Source of the DNA: Coprococcus comes ATCC 27758
GTDB lineage: Bacteria > Bacillota > Clostridia > Lachnospirales > Lachnospiraceae
Assembly (NCBI RefSeq): GCF_025149785.1
Contig: NZ_CP102277.1
Span: 1,674,001-1,738,000 of the forward strand
DNA: 64,000 bases
Reading direction: 5' to 3'
The notes below the pieces were generated by a model. The model made no database searches and had not been told where the DNA came from. It saw only the letters and a list, made by a program, of their open reading frames with translations. This document shows, one piece after another, positions 34,563 to 43,011 of the stretch (position 1 is its first letter; each line of letters begins with the position of its first letter). Both the position numbers and the translations under genes were made by a program.

Positions 34563-35273
34563 CTACTTTTCCTTAAGCAGCTTCTGCTCTGCGAGTGATA
34601 CATAGCAGTTATCACCAATAATGATATGATCCAGAAGTTCAATTCCAAGAAGGCTTCCGCCCTCCCGGATTCGCTGTGTCACAAGAATATCTTCCCTGCT
34701 CGGCATCGGATCACCACTTGGATGATTGTGCAACAATATAATATAGACTGCGTTCTTTTGCAATGCCTCTATAAAAAGCTCTCTCGGGGAAATTACGGAC
34801 ATATTTACTGTCCCTCTCGAAATTTCGCTTTCTCCGATCAGTCTGGAACGCGTATTCAGCATCAGCAGTTTCAAATGCTCCTGCCTGTAATAGCGCATAT
34901 CTTCCATATAATATGCTGCAATTGTATCCGGTCTTGAAAAATCCAGATCTTCTCTGGCTGAAAGCTGGGACATTCTCTTGGAAAGTTCACAAAGGCATAA
35001 GATCTGAATAGCCTTTACTCTTCCGATTCCACTGATTTTCAGCAGTTCTTCTTTTGTCCAGCTTTGAAGATGGGCTTTGGCTTGTGGCTGTGTACCTTCT
35101 CCGGGATAAAAAAGCTTCCTGGCAAGATCCAGTGCACTCTCTCCCTTTGTTCCAGTCCTTAACAAAACAGCGAGCAATTCAATATCTGTTAAACTGCCCG
35201 CCCCAAAGCGTTCACATTTTTCATATGGCCGCTCTTCTGATAACATTTCTCGAATGGTATTTTTTTGATTCAT
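34563..35273 (-). CDS. radC: RadC-family JAB-domain protein (UPF0758)
   Basis: A 236-residue protein. The N-terminal half has a helix-hairpin-helix-like region (LLKISGIGRVKAIQILCLCE), while the C-terminal half is a JAB/MPN metalloprotease-like domain with the zinc motif LLHNHPSGDPMPSREDILVT. Despite the name, a role in repair is unproven. Located immediately upstream of mreB, a common Firmicutes arrangement (maf-radC-mreB; maf is not present here). Confidence 0.93.
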   Translation of the reverse strand: MNQKNTIREMLSEERPYEKCERFGAGSLTDIELLAVLLRTGTKGESALDLARKLFYPGEGTQPQAKAHLQSWTKEELLKISGIGRVKAIQILCLCELSKRMSQLSAREDLDFSRPDTIAAYYMEDMRYYRQEHLKLLMLNTRSRLIGESEISRGTVNMSVISPRELFIEALQKNAVYIILLHNHPSGDPMPSREDILVTQRIREGGSLLGIELLDHIIIGDNCYVSLAEQKLLKEK

Positions 35274-35339
35274 CCTTTTGCAGGATTTGTTGATTCACAC
35301 CAGACTCTCCACCCTTGTATATGGGATGCTTTATACATC

Positions 35340-35600
35340 CTATAAGAAACGATAAATGAATATGGAGATAATCACTCCAATAATGCTTGCGATCGTGATC
35401 TTAATCGTAAGACCAAACGTAATAACGACAAGTCCGAGGTTCAAAACAATCGGTGTCTCTACCCCGAAAGTCTGTCCATAAGAAAGCCAGCTAAGTGCTG
35501 GAACCCCTTCTGCAAGCACACCGATAAAGCCACCCAGAACAATTCCTGCCAAAATCAGCAGAAACAACGCCCAGGCATTCTTACTTCCGGCTCCTCTCAT
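35340..35600 (-). CDS. DUF4321 small membrane protein
   Basis: An 86-residue protein with three hydrophobic segments (WALFLLILAGIVLGGFIGVL, TPIVLNLGLVVITFGLTIKI, IASIIGVIISIFIYRFL). The layout fits DUF4321, often found next to maf or radC in Clostridia. The function is unknown. RBS GGAGGAG precedes the ATG; radC begins 66 bp downstream. Confidence 0.85.
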   Translation of the reverse strand: MRGAGSKNAWALFLLILAGIVLGGFIGVLAEGVPALSWLSYGQTFGVETPIVLNLGLVVITFGLTIKITIASIIGVIISIFIYRFL

Positions 35601-35705
35601 CTGTACTCCTCCTCTTTTGAATCACAAACTGGTATCATTTTAGCATATTTTAAAAAACGTGTATAGACTTTTTAAATATTATTTTTTTCTTAACACAGCT
35701 GTTTT

Positions 35706-37358
35706 CTATAAAAACGGTGCATATTTTTGTCGAATTTTTTCTGCGATTTTAATACCGTCTGCTGCCGCCGACGTAATCCCGCCGGCATATCCTGCGCCCT
35801 CTCCGCAAGGATAAAGTCCTCCAATCACGCTTTCCAGCGAATGATTATCTCTTACGATCCGTACCGGCGAAGAGGTTCTGCTCTCCACTCCGGAAAGAAT
35901 GGAAAAAGGATGCGAAAAACCTCGAATTTTCTTGTTAAAATCTTCCATCCCATCCACCAGCGCGCTACTGATCTTTGCCGGAAAAATCCCCGCCAGGTCT
36001 GTCTCTTCATACGCACCCTTCATACATGGCTCATGTCCCTGATACCAGACTTCTGCTTCGGTCTTTTCCTTTTCTTTTCCGGTCACACTCCGGTAAAAAT
36101 CCCCGTATCTCTGTACCGGAATTTTCCCTTTTCCTGCTTTGTAAGCTGCCTTTTCCAGTTTTCTCTGGAATGCAATTCCGGCAAGCGGATGGTCGCTTTC
36201 AAAATCCTCCGGTGTAACCGTCACAACGATTGCGCTGTTGGCATTGTGGCTGTCGCGGGCATGATAGCTCATTCCGTTGACCGCAAGATATCCCTCCTCC
36301 GAAGACGCATTAACCACATAGCCTCCCGGACACATACAGAACGAATATACACCTCTTCCATCCGGCAGTTTTGCAGTCAGCTTATAGGCTGCTGCCGGAA
36401 GAGATGCCTTTGCATCCCCATACTGGGAATGATTGATCAGCTCCTGCGGGTGTTCTGCACGTACACCAACCGCAAAGGATTTTGCCTCCATCGGAACCTT
36501 TTTCTCGAAGAGCATCGCAAAGGTCTCCCGCGCACTGTGTCCCGGTGCCAGAACCAGCGTCTCCGTCTGTATTTCTTCTTTTTCTTTTTTCAGAAGATCT
36601 TCATATACGATCCCTCTGATCCGCCTTGTATTTTCTGTAAAAAGGACCTCTGTCATCTGTGTATGGAAATGGATTTCACCACCCCACACAAGGATTTTCT
36701 CACGCATATTTCTGATCACAGTCCGTAGAATATCCGTTCCAATGTGTGGTTTATTCACATAAAGAATGTCTTTTGGTGCTCCGTTTTCCACGAAAATCTC
36801 CAGCACCTTACGATTGCGCCCCACCGGATCCTTGATCAGTGTATTTAGTTTTCCGTCTGAAAACGTCCCTGCTCCGCCTTCTCCAAACTGCACATTAGAA
36901 TCCGGTTTCAGTACCCCCGTCTTCCAGAACTCCTCAACATCTTTCTGTCGTTCTTCCACCGGTGCCCCCTGTTCCAGAAGAACCGGCTGATACCCATATT
37001 CTGCAAGAAAATACGCACAGAAAAGTCCGGCAGGACCGCATCCGACAACTACCGGACGTGACTTCAATTTTTCGTTGCCTCCTGCCGGAAAAACATATGG
37101 CATTGCTTCATGGAGTTGCACATTGCCTGCACGCTTTTTTCGGGTGAGCATCTTCAAAAGCTGTTTTTCATTGTCCGCTTTTACATCCACAGTATAGACA
37201 TAGAACAGCTCTGGCTTCTTTCTGGCATCCAGAGACTGCTTGATAATCTCATAGCTCTGTACCGCTTCTGTCCTGCACATCAGTGTGTGCACAATCTTTT
37301 TCTTCAAATCCTCTTCCGTATGCGTAACCGGAAGCTTCAGCTGACTGATTCTAAGCAT
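35706..37358 (-). CDS. FAD-dependent dehydrogenase-like protein (YjbL/uncharacterised FAD family)
   Basis: About 550 residues. An N-terminal ~90-residue basic domain (LRISQLKLPVTHTEEDLKKK) precedes the FAD Rossmann motif VVVGCGPAGLFCAYFLAEYG; FGEGGAGTFSDGKLNTLIKD is the diagnostic block of this family, and the C terminus ends YPCGEGAGYAGGITSAAADG for flavin binding. Its reaction is unknown. AAAGGAG before ATG 37358 sets the start, which overlaps the upstream FAD gene by 8 bases, so they are translationally coupled. Confidence 0.88.
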   Translation of the reverse strand: MLRISQLKLPVTHTEEDLKKKIVHTLMCRTEAVQSYEIIKQSLDARKKPELFYVYTVDVKADNEKQLLKMLTRKKRAGNVQLHEAMPYVFPAGGNEKLKSRPVVVGCGPAGLFCAYFLAEYGYQPVLLEQGAPVEERQKDVEEFWKTGVLKPDSNVQFGEGGAGTFSDGKLNTLIKDPVGRNRKVLEIFVENGAPKDILYVNKPHIGTDILRTVIRNMREKILVWGGEIHFHTQMTEVLFTENTRRIRGIVYEDLLKKEKEEIQTETLVLAPGHSARETFAMLFEKKVPMEAKSFAVGVRAEHPQELINHSQYGDAKASLPAAAYKLTAKLPDGRGVYSFCMCPGGYVVNASSEEGYLAVNGMSYHARDSHNANSAIVVTVTPEDFESDHPLAGIAFQRKLEKAAYKAGKGKIPVQRYGDFYRSVTGKEKEKTEAEVWYQGHEPCMKGAYEETDLAGIFPAKISSALVDGMEDFNKKIRGFSHPFSILSGVESRTSSPVRIVRDNHSLESVIGGLYPCGEGAGYAGGITSAAADGIKIAEKIRQKYAPFL

Positions 37359-38586
37359 TTGCCGCTCCTTTCCCTGCCAGATAACCACTGGTCCATGCCC
37401 ACTGCAGATTGTAACCTCCGCAGATTCCATCTACATCCAGAATTTCTCCTGCAAAATAAAGTCCTTTTACAAGCTTCGACTCCATCGTGTCCGGATCAAT
37501 TTCGCTTGTATCTACACCACCCGCACAGATCTGCGCCTGTTCAAACGGATTTGTCTTATCAATATAAGTACGGAAATGCTTACAGATCCGGCAAAGTCTT
37601 TCCAGATTCTCTTCACTAAGGTCATGCACCGGCATTGTTCCTGAAATTCCAATTCTCTTAAGCAACGCACCGGCAAGCTTTTTGTGGAATAACCCATTAA
37701 AATACTGTTCCATCACAAGACCATCCAGCCTTATCTTCCGTTCCTTTAACATCTGCAAAAATTCTACATCTCCAAAATCCGGCATAAAATCCAGTTCTGC
37801 AAAAACTTCTTTCTTTTCATACAGACCTCTCGCTGCATAACGGCTGATCTGAAAGACCGGAATCCCGGAAATACCATAATCCGTAAGCTGCAGCTCGCCG
37901 ATATCAGAAGCCGTTTCTGTCCCATCGATAAAAACCGTTACTTTTCCATGAGTACGAACGCCTGCGACTTGCCGGTACAGCTTTTCCCTGCACCGGATCT
38001 GTACCAGAGCCGGGACAACCGGAACCAGCTTATGTCCCAGCATTTTTGCCAGGTCATATCCACTTCCGTCACTCCCTAGCTTTGCAGCTGCCTTTGATCC
38101 GGCCGCAAGGATCACAGCCTCACCGGAAATCATTCCTTTTTTCCCATCTTTTGAAAAACTGATCTGAAAACCATTTTTCTTTGGTATGATCCCAAATACG
38201 CGAACTCCGGTATGAATCCGGATCTTTGCCAGTTTCAGCGCAGACTCCAGCGCTTCCCTCACTGCCGAGGCTTGCTCGGACCAGGGATACAGATAGCCAT
38301 TTTTATCCTTCGGATAAATTCCAAGATTTTTAAAAAAAGACGTTGTCTCAGGCTCAGAAAATTTTCCGATTGATTTCCATGCAAATCCGCTATTGTCACT
38401 TCGATAGCAGGATGAATCCTGAAAACGATTGGTAAAGTTACATCTGCCATTACCCGTCGACAGTATTTTTCTGCCAATTATTTCATTCTGTTCCAGAAGC
38501 AGTACATCTGCGCCGTTCTGCGCCGCCGTATGTGCAGCCATACTGCCAGCTGCTCCGCCGCCGATGATGATGACTCTTTTTTTCAT
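37351..38586 (-). CDS. HI0933/YhiN-family NAD(P)/FAD-dependent oxidoreductase
   Basis: A 411-residue flavoprotein. N-terminal dinucleotide motif VIIIGGGAAGSMAAHTAAQN, the NEIIGRKILSTGNGRCNFTN block and the C-terminal AGGVDTSEIDPDTMESKLVK, LYFAGEILDVDGICGGYNLQ are typical of the HI0933-like family. The substrate is not known. Coupled by overlap to the downstream FAD gene and separated by 1 base from the upstream PLP gene; the whole miaA-to-FAD stretch reads as one unit. Confidence 0.92.
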   Translation of the reverse strand: MKKRVIIIGGGAAGSMAAHTAAQNGADVLLLEQNEIIGRKILSTGNGRCNFTNRFQDSSCYRSDNSGFAWKSIGKFSEPETTSFFKNLGIYPKDKNGYLYPWSEQASAVREALESALKLAKIRIHTGVRVFGIIPKKNGFQISFSKDGKKGMISGEAVILAAGSKAAAKLGSDGSGYDLAKMLGHKLVPVVPALVQIRCREKLYRQVAGVRTHGKVTVFIDGTETASDIGELQLTDYGISGIPVFQISRYAARGLYEKKEVFAELDFMPDFGDVEFLQMLKERKIRLDGLVMEQYFNGLFHKKLAGALLKRIGISGTMPVHDLSEENLERLCRICKHFRTYIDKTNPFEQAQICAGGVDTSEIDPDTMESKLVKGLYFAGEILDVDGICGGYNLQWAWTSGYLAGKGAANA

Positions 38587-38587
38587 T

Positions 38588-39883
38588 CTATAATTCCTTT
38601 ACAATTCCTTTTTCATATAACTTCTGAAGAGACATTAAAATACCAAGTTTTGCATGCGCCCAGGTGAGACCTCCCTGAAAATATACTGCATACGGTTCTT
38701 TGATCGGTCCATCTGCACTCAGTTCGATGGACGATCCCTGTACAAATGCCCCTGCCGCCATAATCACATCACTGTCATATCCCGGCATTGCCCACGGTTC
38801 CGGTGTTACATAACTGTCAACCGGTGCTGCCGCCTGGATTCCCTGACAGAATGCAATTACACCTTCCGCACTTCCAAGTGTTACCGCCTGAATGATATCG
38901 TGGCGTTCCTCTTTTCCGTCCGGTACAACTGCATAACCAAGCTTTTCATATACATTCGCCGCAAAAATAGCACCTTTTAATGCACCTGCAACAACAGTCG
39001 GTGCAAGGAAAAGTCCCTGATAAAACGACTGCATCACACCAAGTGAAGCACCCACTTCTTTTCCAAGTCCAGGAGAAGTAAGGCGGTAAGCACACTGCTC
39101 GATCAGATCCTTTCTTCCAGCCACATAGCCACCGATCGGGGCAAGTCCGCCGCCCGGATTCTTGATCAGGGAACCGACAACCAGATCCGCACCCACATCA
39201 CTTGGCTCCTTTTCTTCTACGAATTCACCATAGCAGTTATCCACCATACAGATGACTTCCGGTTTGATCTTCTTGACAAATGCAATTGCTTCCCCAATTT
39301 GATCCACAGAAAAACTCGGTCTTGTCTGATATCCTTTGGAACGCTGAATCGTGATCAGCTTTGTTTTCTCGCCAATCGCTTTTTCAATCGAATCAAAGTC
39401 AAAGCTTCCGTCCGGCAGCAGGTCCACCTGATTATAGATTACTCCATATTCTGCAAGGGAACCTGTGGATGGGCGGATTCCAATGACCTCTTCCAGTGTG
39501 TCATAAGGCTTTCCTGCGATGGAAAGCAGTTCATCACCAGGTCTTAAATTTGCAGAAAGTGTTAAAGCAAGTGCATGGGTTCCACAGGTAATCTGTGGTC
39601 TTACCAGCGCATCTTCGGTATGAAAGACATTTGCATACACCTTTTCCAGCGTATCTCTTCCGAAATCATTGTATCCATAGCCAGATGCATAGTTAAAGCA
39701 TTCTGCATTCACCCTTGCTTCCTGCATGGCATGAATGACCTTCAGCTGGTTCAACTCTGCCATCTTATCGATCTTATCAAAACGTTCTTTCAGTGATTTT
39801 TCAATTTTTTCTCCAAAGTCATGAACTTCCGGTGAAATTCCGGTCTGTTCATATAATTTCTGTATTTTCTGACTGATATCCAT
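38588..39883 (-). CDS. Methionine gamma-lyase-family PLP protein (YnbB, 'aluminium resistance' type)
   Basis: A 431-residue PLP enzyme. YGYNDFGRDTLEKVYANVFH near the N terminus, ITCGTHALALTLSANLRPGD for cofactor phosphate contacts, CMVDNCYGEF with the pyridine-binding Asp and LIKNPGGGLAPIGGYVAGR with the Schiff-base Lys are visible. The family is annotated as methionine gamma-lyase or aluminium resistance protein on weak grounds; its reaction is unknown. Directly linked to miaA (stop and start share a base), as in Bacillus miaA-hfq-ynbB, but no hfq is found here. Confidence 0.9.
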   Translation of the reverse strand: MDISQKIQKLYEQTGISPEVHDFGEKIEKSLKERFDKIDKMAELNQLKVIHAMQEARVNAECFNYASGYGYNDFGRDTLEKVYANVFHTEDALVRPQITCGTHALALTLSANLRPGDELLSIAGKPYDTLEEVIGIRPSTGSLAEYGVIYNQVDLLPDGSFDFDSIEKAIGEKTKLITIQRSKGYQTRPSFSVDQIGEAIAFVKKIKPEVICMVDNCYGEFVEEKEPSDVGADLVVGSLIKNPGGGLAPIGGYVAGRKDLIEQCAYRLTSPGLGKEVGASLGVMQSFYQGLFLAPTVVAGALKGAIFAANVYEKLGYAVVPDGKEERHDIIQAVTLGSAEGVIAFCQGIQAAAPVDSYVTPEPWAMPGYDSDVIMAAGAFVQGSSIELSADGPIKEPYAVYFQGGLTWAHAKLGILMSLQKLYEKGIVKEL

Positions 39884-40848
39884 TAGTCTGTAATCTCCTT
39901 TTCTTTCAGTATCGCAAGCATTGCCTGCAAAATCTTCTCTTCATCGTATCCGAATTCCTCTTTCTGGATCCAGTTCACATCCCGCTCTCTGCGGAACCAG
40001 GTCAACTGACGTTTTGCAAAATGACGGGTATCCCTTTTCAGGATCGTTACCGCTTCTTCAAGTGAATTCTTTCCATCCAGATAATCCAGAATTTCCTTAT
40101 ATCCAAGTCCCTGCATTGAAATCATTTCCCTTGTGCATCCTCTGGTCTTTAAAGCAGTCACCTCATCTACAAGCCCCTGCTCCACCATCAAATCCACACG
40201 ACGATCAATCCGCTCATACAAACGGCTACGCACATCATTCAGAACAAAATACGCAAACTGATACGGGGAATCCTTCTCCCGTTCTGCTTCATTATGTTCG
40301 GAAATCTTTGTTCCTGTCTCATGATAATATTCCAGAGCACGAATCACCCGTTTTACATTATTTGCATGAATTGCATCTGCCGACTTTGGATCCGCTTCCC
40401 GTAGCCTGTCATGGAGTGCCTGCGCACCATGCTCCTTTGCATACGTTTCCAGCTTCTTTCGATAGGCAGTGTTTTCTTCTCCCTTTTCAAAATCAATGTC
40501 ATACAAAAGCGCCTGGATATAAAATCCCGTGCCACCTACAACAATCGGAATACGTCCTCTCTTATAGATCTCTACCATTGCATCTTTTGCCATCTTCTGA
40601 AAAACAGCTACATTAAATTCCTCTTCCGGATTAAGCACATCGATCAGATAATGTTTCACACCTTTCATCTCTTCCGGCAAAATCTTCGCGGAACCAATAT
40701 CCATGTGCCGGTATACCTGCATCGAATCCGCCGAAATGATCTCTCCTCCAATTGCTTTTGCAAGGCCAATCGACGCAGCCGTCTTTCCGACAGCAGTCGG
40801 GCCTGTCAATATGATCAGTGGCTTTTTCTTCTCTGTCTTCTGTGTCAT
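39883..40848 (-). CDS. miaA: tRNA dimethylallyltransferase
   Basis: A 321-residue enzyme that adds dimethylallyl to A37 of tRNAs reading U-starting codons. P-loop is LTGPTAVGKTAASIGLAKAI, followed by EIISADSMQVYRHMDIGSAK with the catalytic Asp, VGGTGFYIQALLYDIDF, RVIRALEYYHETG and the C-terminal TRHFAKRQLTWFRRERDVNW. Lies 9 bp after mutL in the conserved mutS-mutL-miaA order. Confidence 0.96.
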   Translation of the reverse strand: MTQKTEKKKPLIILTGPTAVGKTAASIGLAKAIGGEIISADSMQVYRHMDIGSAKILPEEMKGVKHYLIDVLNPEEEFNVAVFQKMAKDAMVEIYKRGRIPIVVGGTGFYIQALLYDIDFEKGEENTAYRKKLETYAKEHGAQALHDRLREADPKSADAIHANNVKRVIRALEYYHETGTKISEHNEAEREKDSPYQFAYFVLNDVRSRLYERIDRRVDLMVEQGLVDEVTALKTRGCTREMISMQGLGYKEILDYLDGKNSLEEAVTILKRDTRHFAKRQLTWFRRERDVNWIQKEEFGYDEEKILQAMLAILKEKEITD

Positions 40849-40857
40849 GTTCTTCTC

Positions 40858-42978
40858 CTACACAATACGCTTAAATTTCTTTTCCAGTTCCCGCTTTGTC
40901 ATCGCAATGATCGTTGGCCTGCCATGTGGACAATGATATGGATTATCCAGGGACAACAGTTCATTGATCAGTTCATCCATTTCTGCATAGGACAGCTTCA
41001 TATTTCCTTTGACAGCCGCCTTGCAGGACATGGACGCAATCTTCTCATCAATCAGCTCTGGTTCCAGACTGGTCGATAACCCATCCGATAGAGAATCCAA
41101 CATTTCAAGAAGCAGTTCCTTTTTGGCGATTCCAAACAGATTATCCGGAATTGCGCGAACTGCGTACTCGTCACCACCAAATGGCTCAATTTCAAACCCG
41201 ATTGCCGTAAAACGGTCTTTAAATGTCTCCAACACATCAATCTCCTGCATAGAAAGGCTCAGGATGATCGGTGGGCTCAAGTATTGTGAAGTATACTCTC
41301 TCTTCTTCATTCCTGCAAGGGTCCTTTCATAAAGGACTCTTTCATGTGCAGCATGCTGGTCTATAATATAGAGGCTGTCACGATACTGGATCAGCCAGTA
41401 GGTTTCAAAAACCTGTCCGATGATCCGGTATTCCTGTCTTGCCTCTTTCTTTAAAATCTGCTCTTCAAACAAATCTAACTGTTTTACTTTTTTTGCTTTC
41501 AAATCCTTCAAAAACAGATTTGACTCTGTTTTTTCTGGATCACGCTCTGTTTTTTCTTTACTTTTATCAGAATACGCTCTGTTTTCTGTTCCTTTATTCT
41601 GGATATCTACAGCCGGATTTTCATCTAATGCAGCCATCTTTGACTCTTTGGCACCGATATTCTTCTCTTGCTCTTCTTTTGCTTCTGTAAGATGACTGGC
41701 ATAAACCCGCTCCCTCATCTTCTGCATAAAATAATCCAGCTTTTCGTCACCGGTTGAGACTGTCTTTTCTGTACTTATCTGTGTCTGAAGTTCTGCTGAC
41801 GGCATCTCTGACTGCGACCAGGATTCCGCTCGCTCTGCCCCCTCCTGAACGGAACTCTTTCGCATCTTAGGTGAAGTGCCATCTGTTCGATATGGATTTC
41901 CCGCATCTCTTATAACAGTTTTCTTTTCCTGTCTTTTTTCAGACATTCCCGGTACTTTGATCTCAGACATTTCCACTTCCGGAATCAACTCCGGCTCATG
42001 CAGTCCCTTACTGATCGCCTCATAAAGCAGATTGTAAATCCCCTGCTGGTTACTGAACCTAAGTTCCATCTTGGATGGATGCACATTTACATCAATTTTT
42101 TCCGGATTGATCTCAATCTGGAATGCAACAAACGGATAACGATGCTGCATCGTAAAATCTTTGTATCCATCTTCAATCGCTTTTGCAAGAATACTGTTCC
42201 TTACATAACGCCCGTTGACAAAATAATTTTCAAAATTTCGATTTCCACGGTTAATCACTGGCTTTCCCAGATATCCGGACAGCCTTACACCATCTTTTTC
42301 AAATTCCAGTGGGATCAGATTGTTCGCAATTTCCCGTCCGTAAATGTGGTAAATGACATCTTTCATCTTCCCGTTCCCGGAAGTATGCAGCTTTACCTGT
42401 CCATTGTTGATAAACCGGAAGGAAATATCCGGATGGGAAAGGGCAAGTCTGGTCAGCAGATCACTGATATGGCTTGCCTCTGTCATCGGCGTCTTCAGGA
42501 ATTTGCGCCTGGCAGGTGTATTGAAAAACAGCTGACGCACCAGAAAGGTCGTCCCATCCGGCGCTCCGGTCTCCTCCGGCGTTCTTCCTTTTCCGCCTTC
42601 TATGATATATTTTGTCCCAAATACGTCTTCTCTTGTCTTTGTGATCAGTTCCACTCTTGCAACTGCCGAAATACTCGACAACGCTTCTCCGCGGAACCCA
42701 AGAGAAGACAAATGTGTCAGATCCTCTGCACTGCGGATTTTGCTGGTCGAATGGCGCAGAAATGCATTTTCCACGTCCTGTTTCGCGATCCCACAACCAT
42801 TATCCGTAATTCGTATCAGAGAAATCCCGCCCTCTTCAATCTCCACAGTCACCGCTGTAGATCCTGCGTCAATCGCATTTTCCACCAGCTCTTTCACAAC
42901 AGAAGCCGGGCGTTCAATCACTTCCCCGGCTGCTATCTTATCAATTGTAATCTGATCCAGCAATTCTATATGCGGCAT
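40858..42978 (-). CDS. mutL: MutL mismatch-repair ATPase/endonuclease
   Basis: A 706-residue MutL. The GHKL ATPase domain has ELVENAIDAGSTAV, RITDNGCGIAK and LGFRGEALSSISAVA. A ~170-residue charged linker (~340-510) is low complexity. The C-terminal domain keeps the metal-dependent nuclease motif DQHAAHERVLYE plus SCKAAVKGN and CPHGRPTIIAM, so this is a nicking-type MutL as expected in organisms lacking MutH. It follows mutS by 33 bp. Confidence 0.97.
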   Translation of the reverse strand: MPHIELLDQITIDKIAAGEVIERPASVVKELVENAIDAGSTAVTVEIEEGGISLIRITDNGCGIAKQDVENAFLRHSTSKIRSAEDLTHLSSLGFRGEALSSISAVARVELITKTREDVFGTKYIIEGGKGRTPEETGAPDGTTFLVRQLFFNTPARRKFLKTPMTEASHISDLLTRLALSHPDISFRFINNGQVKLHTSGNGKMKDVIYHIYGREIANNLIPLEFEKDGVRLSGYLGKPVINRGNRNFENYFVNGRYVRNSILAKAIEDGYKDFTMQHRYPFVAFQIEINPEKIDVNVHPSKMELRFSNQQGIYNLLYEAISKGLHEPELIPEVEMSEIKVPGMSEKRQEKKTVIRDAGNPYRTDGTSPKMRKSSVQEGAERAESWSQSEMPSAELQTQISTEKTVSTGDEKLDYFMQKMRERVYASHLTEAKEEQEKNIGAKESKMAALDENPAVDIQNKGTENRAYSDKSKEKTERDPEKTESNLFLKDLKAKKVKQLDLFEEQILKKEARQEYRIIGQVFETYWLIQYRDSLYIIDQHAAHERVLYERTLAGMKKREYTSQYLSPPIILSLSMQEIDVLETFKDRFTAIGFEIEPFGGDEYAVRAIPDNLFGIAKKELLLEMLDSLSDGLSTSLEPELIDEKIASMSCKAAVKGNMKLSYAEMDELINELLSLDNPYHCPHGRPTIIAMTKRELEKKFKRIV

Positions 42979-43011
42979 TCGATTCTTCTTTCCTTTCTCT
43001 TATGGATCAGC

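Noticed and set aside
35727-36728. 333-residue plus-strand frame opposite an FAD protein
   Set aside because: Shadow of the minus-strand coding sequence; no domain and no ribosome site.
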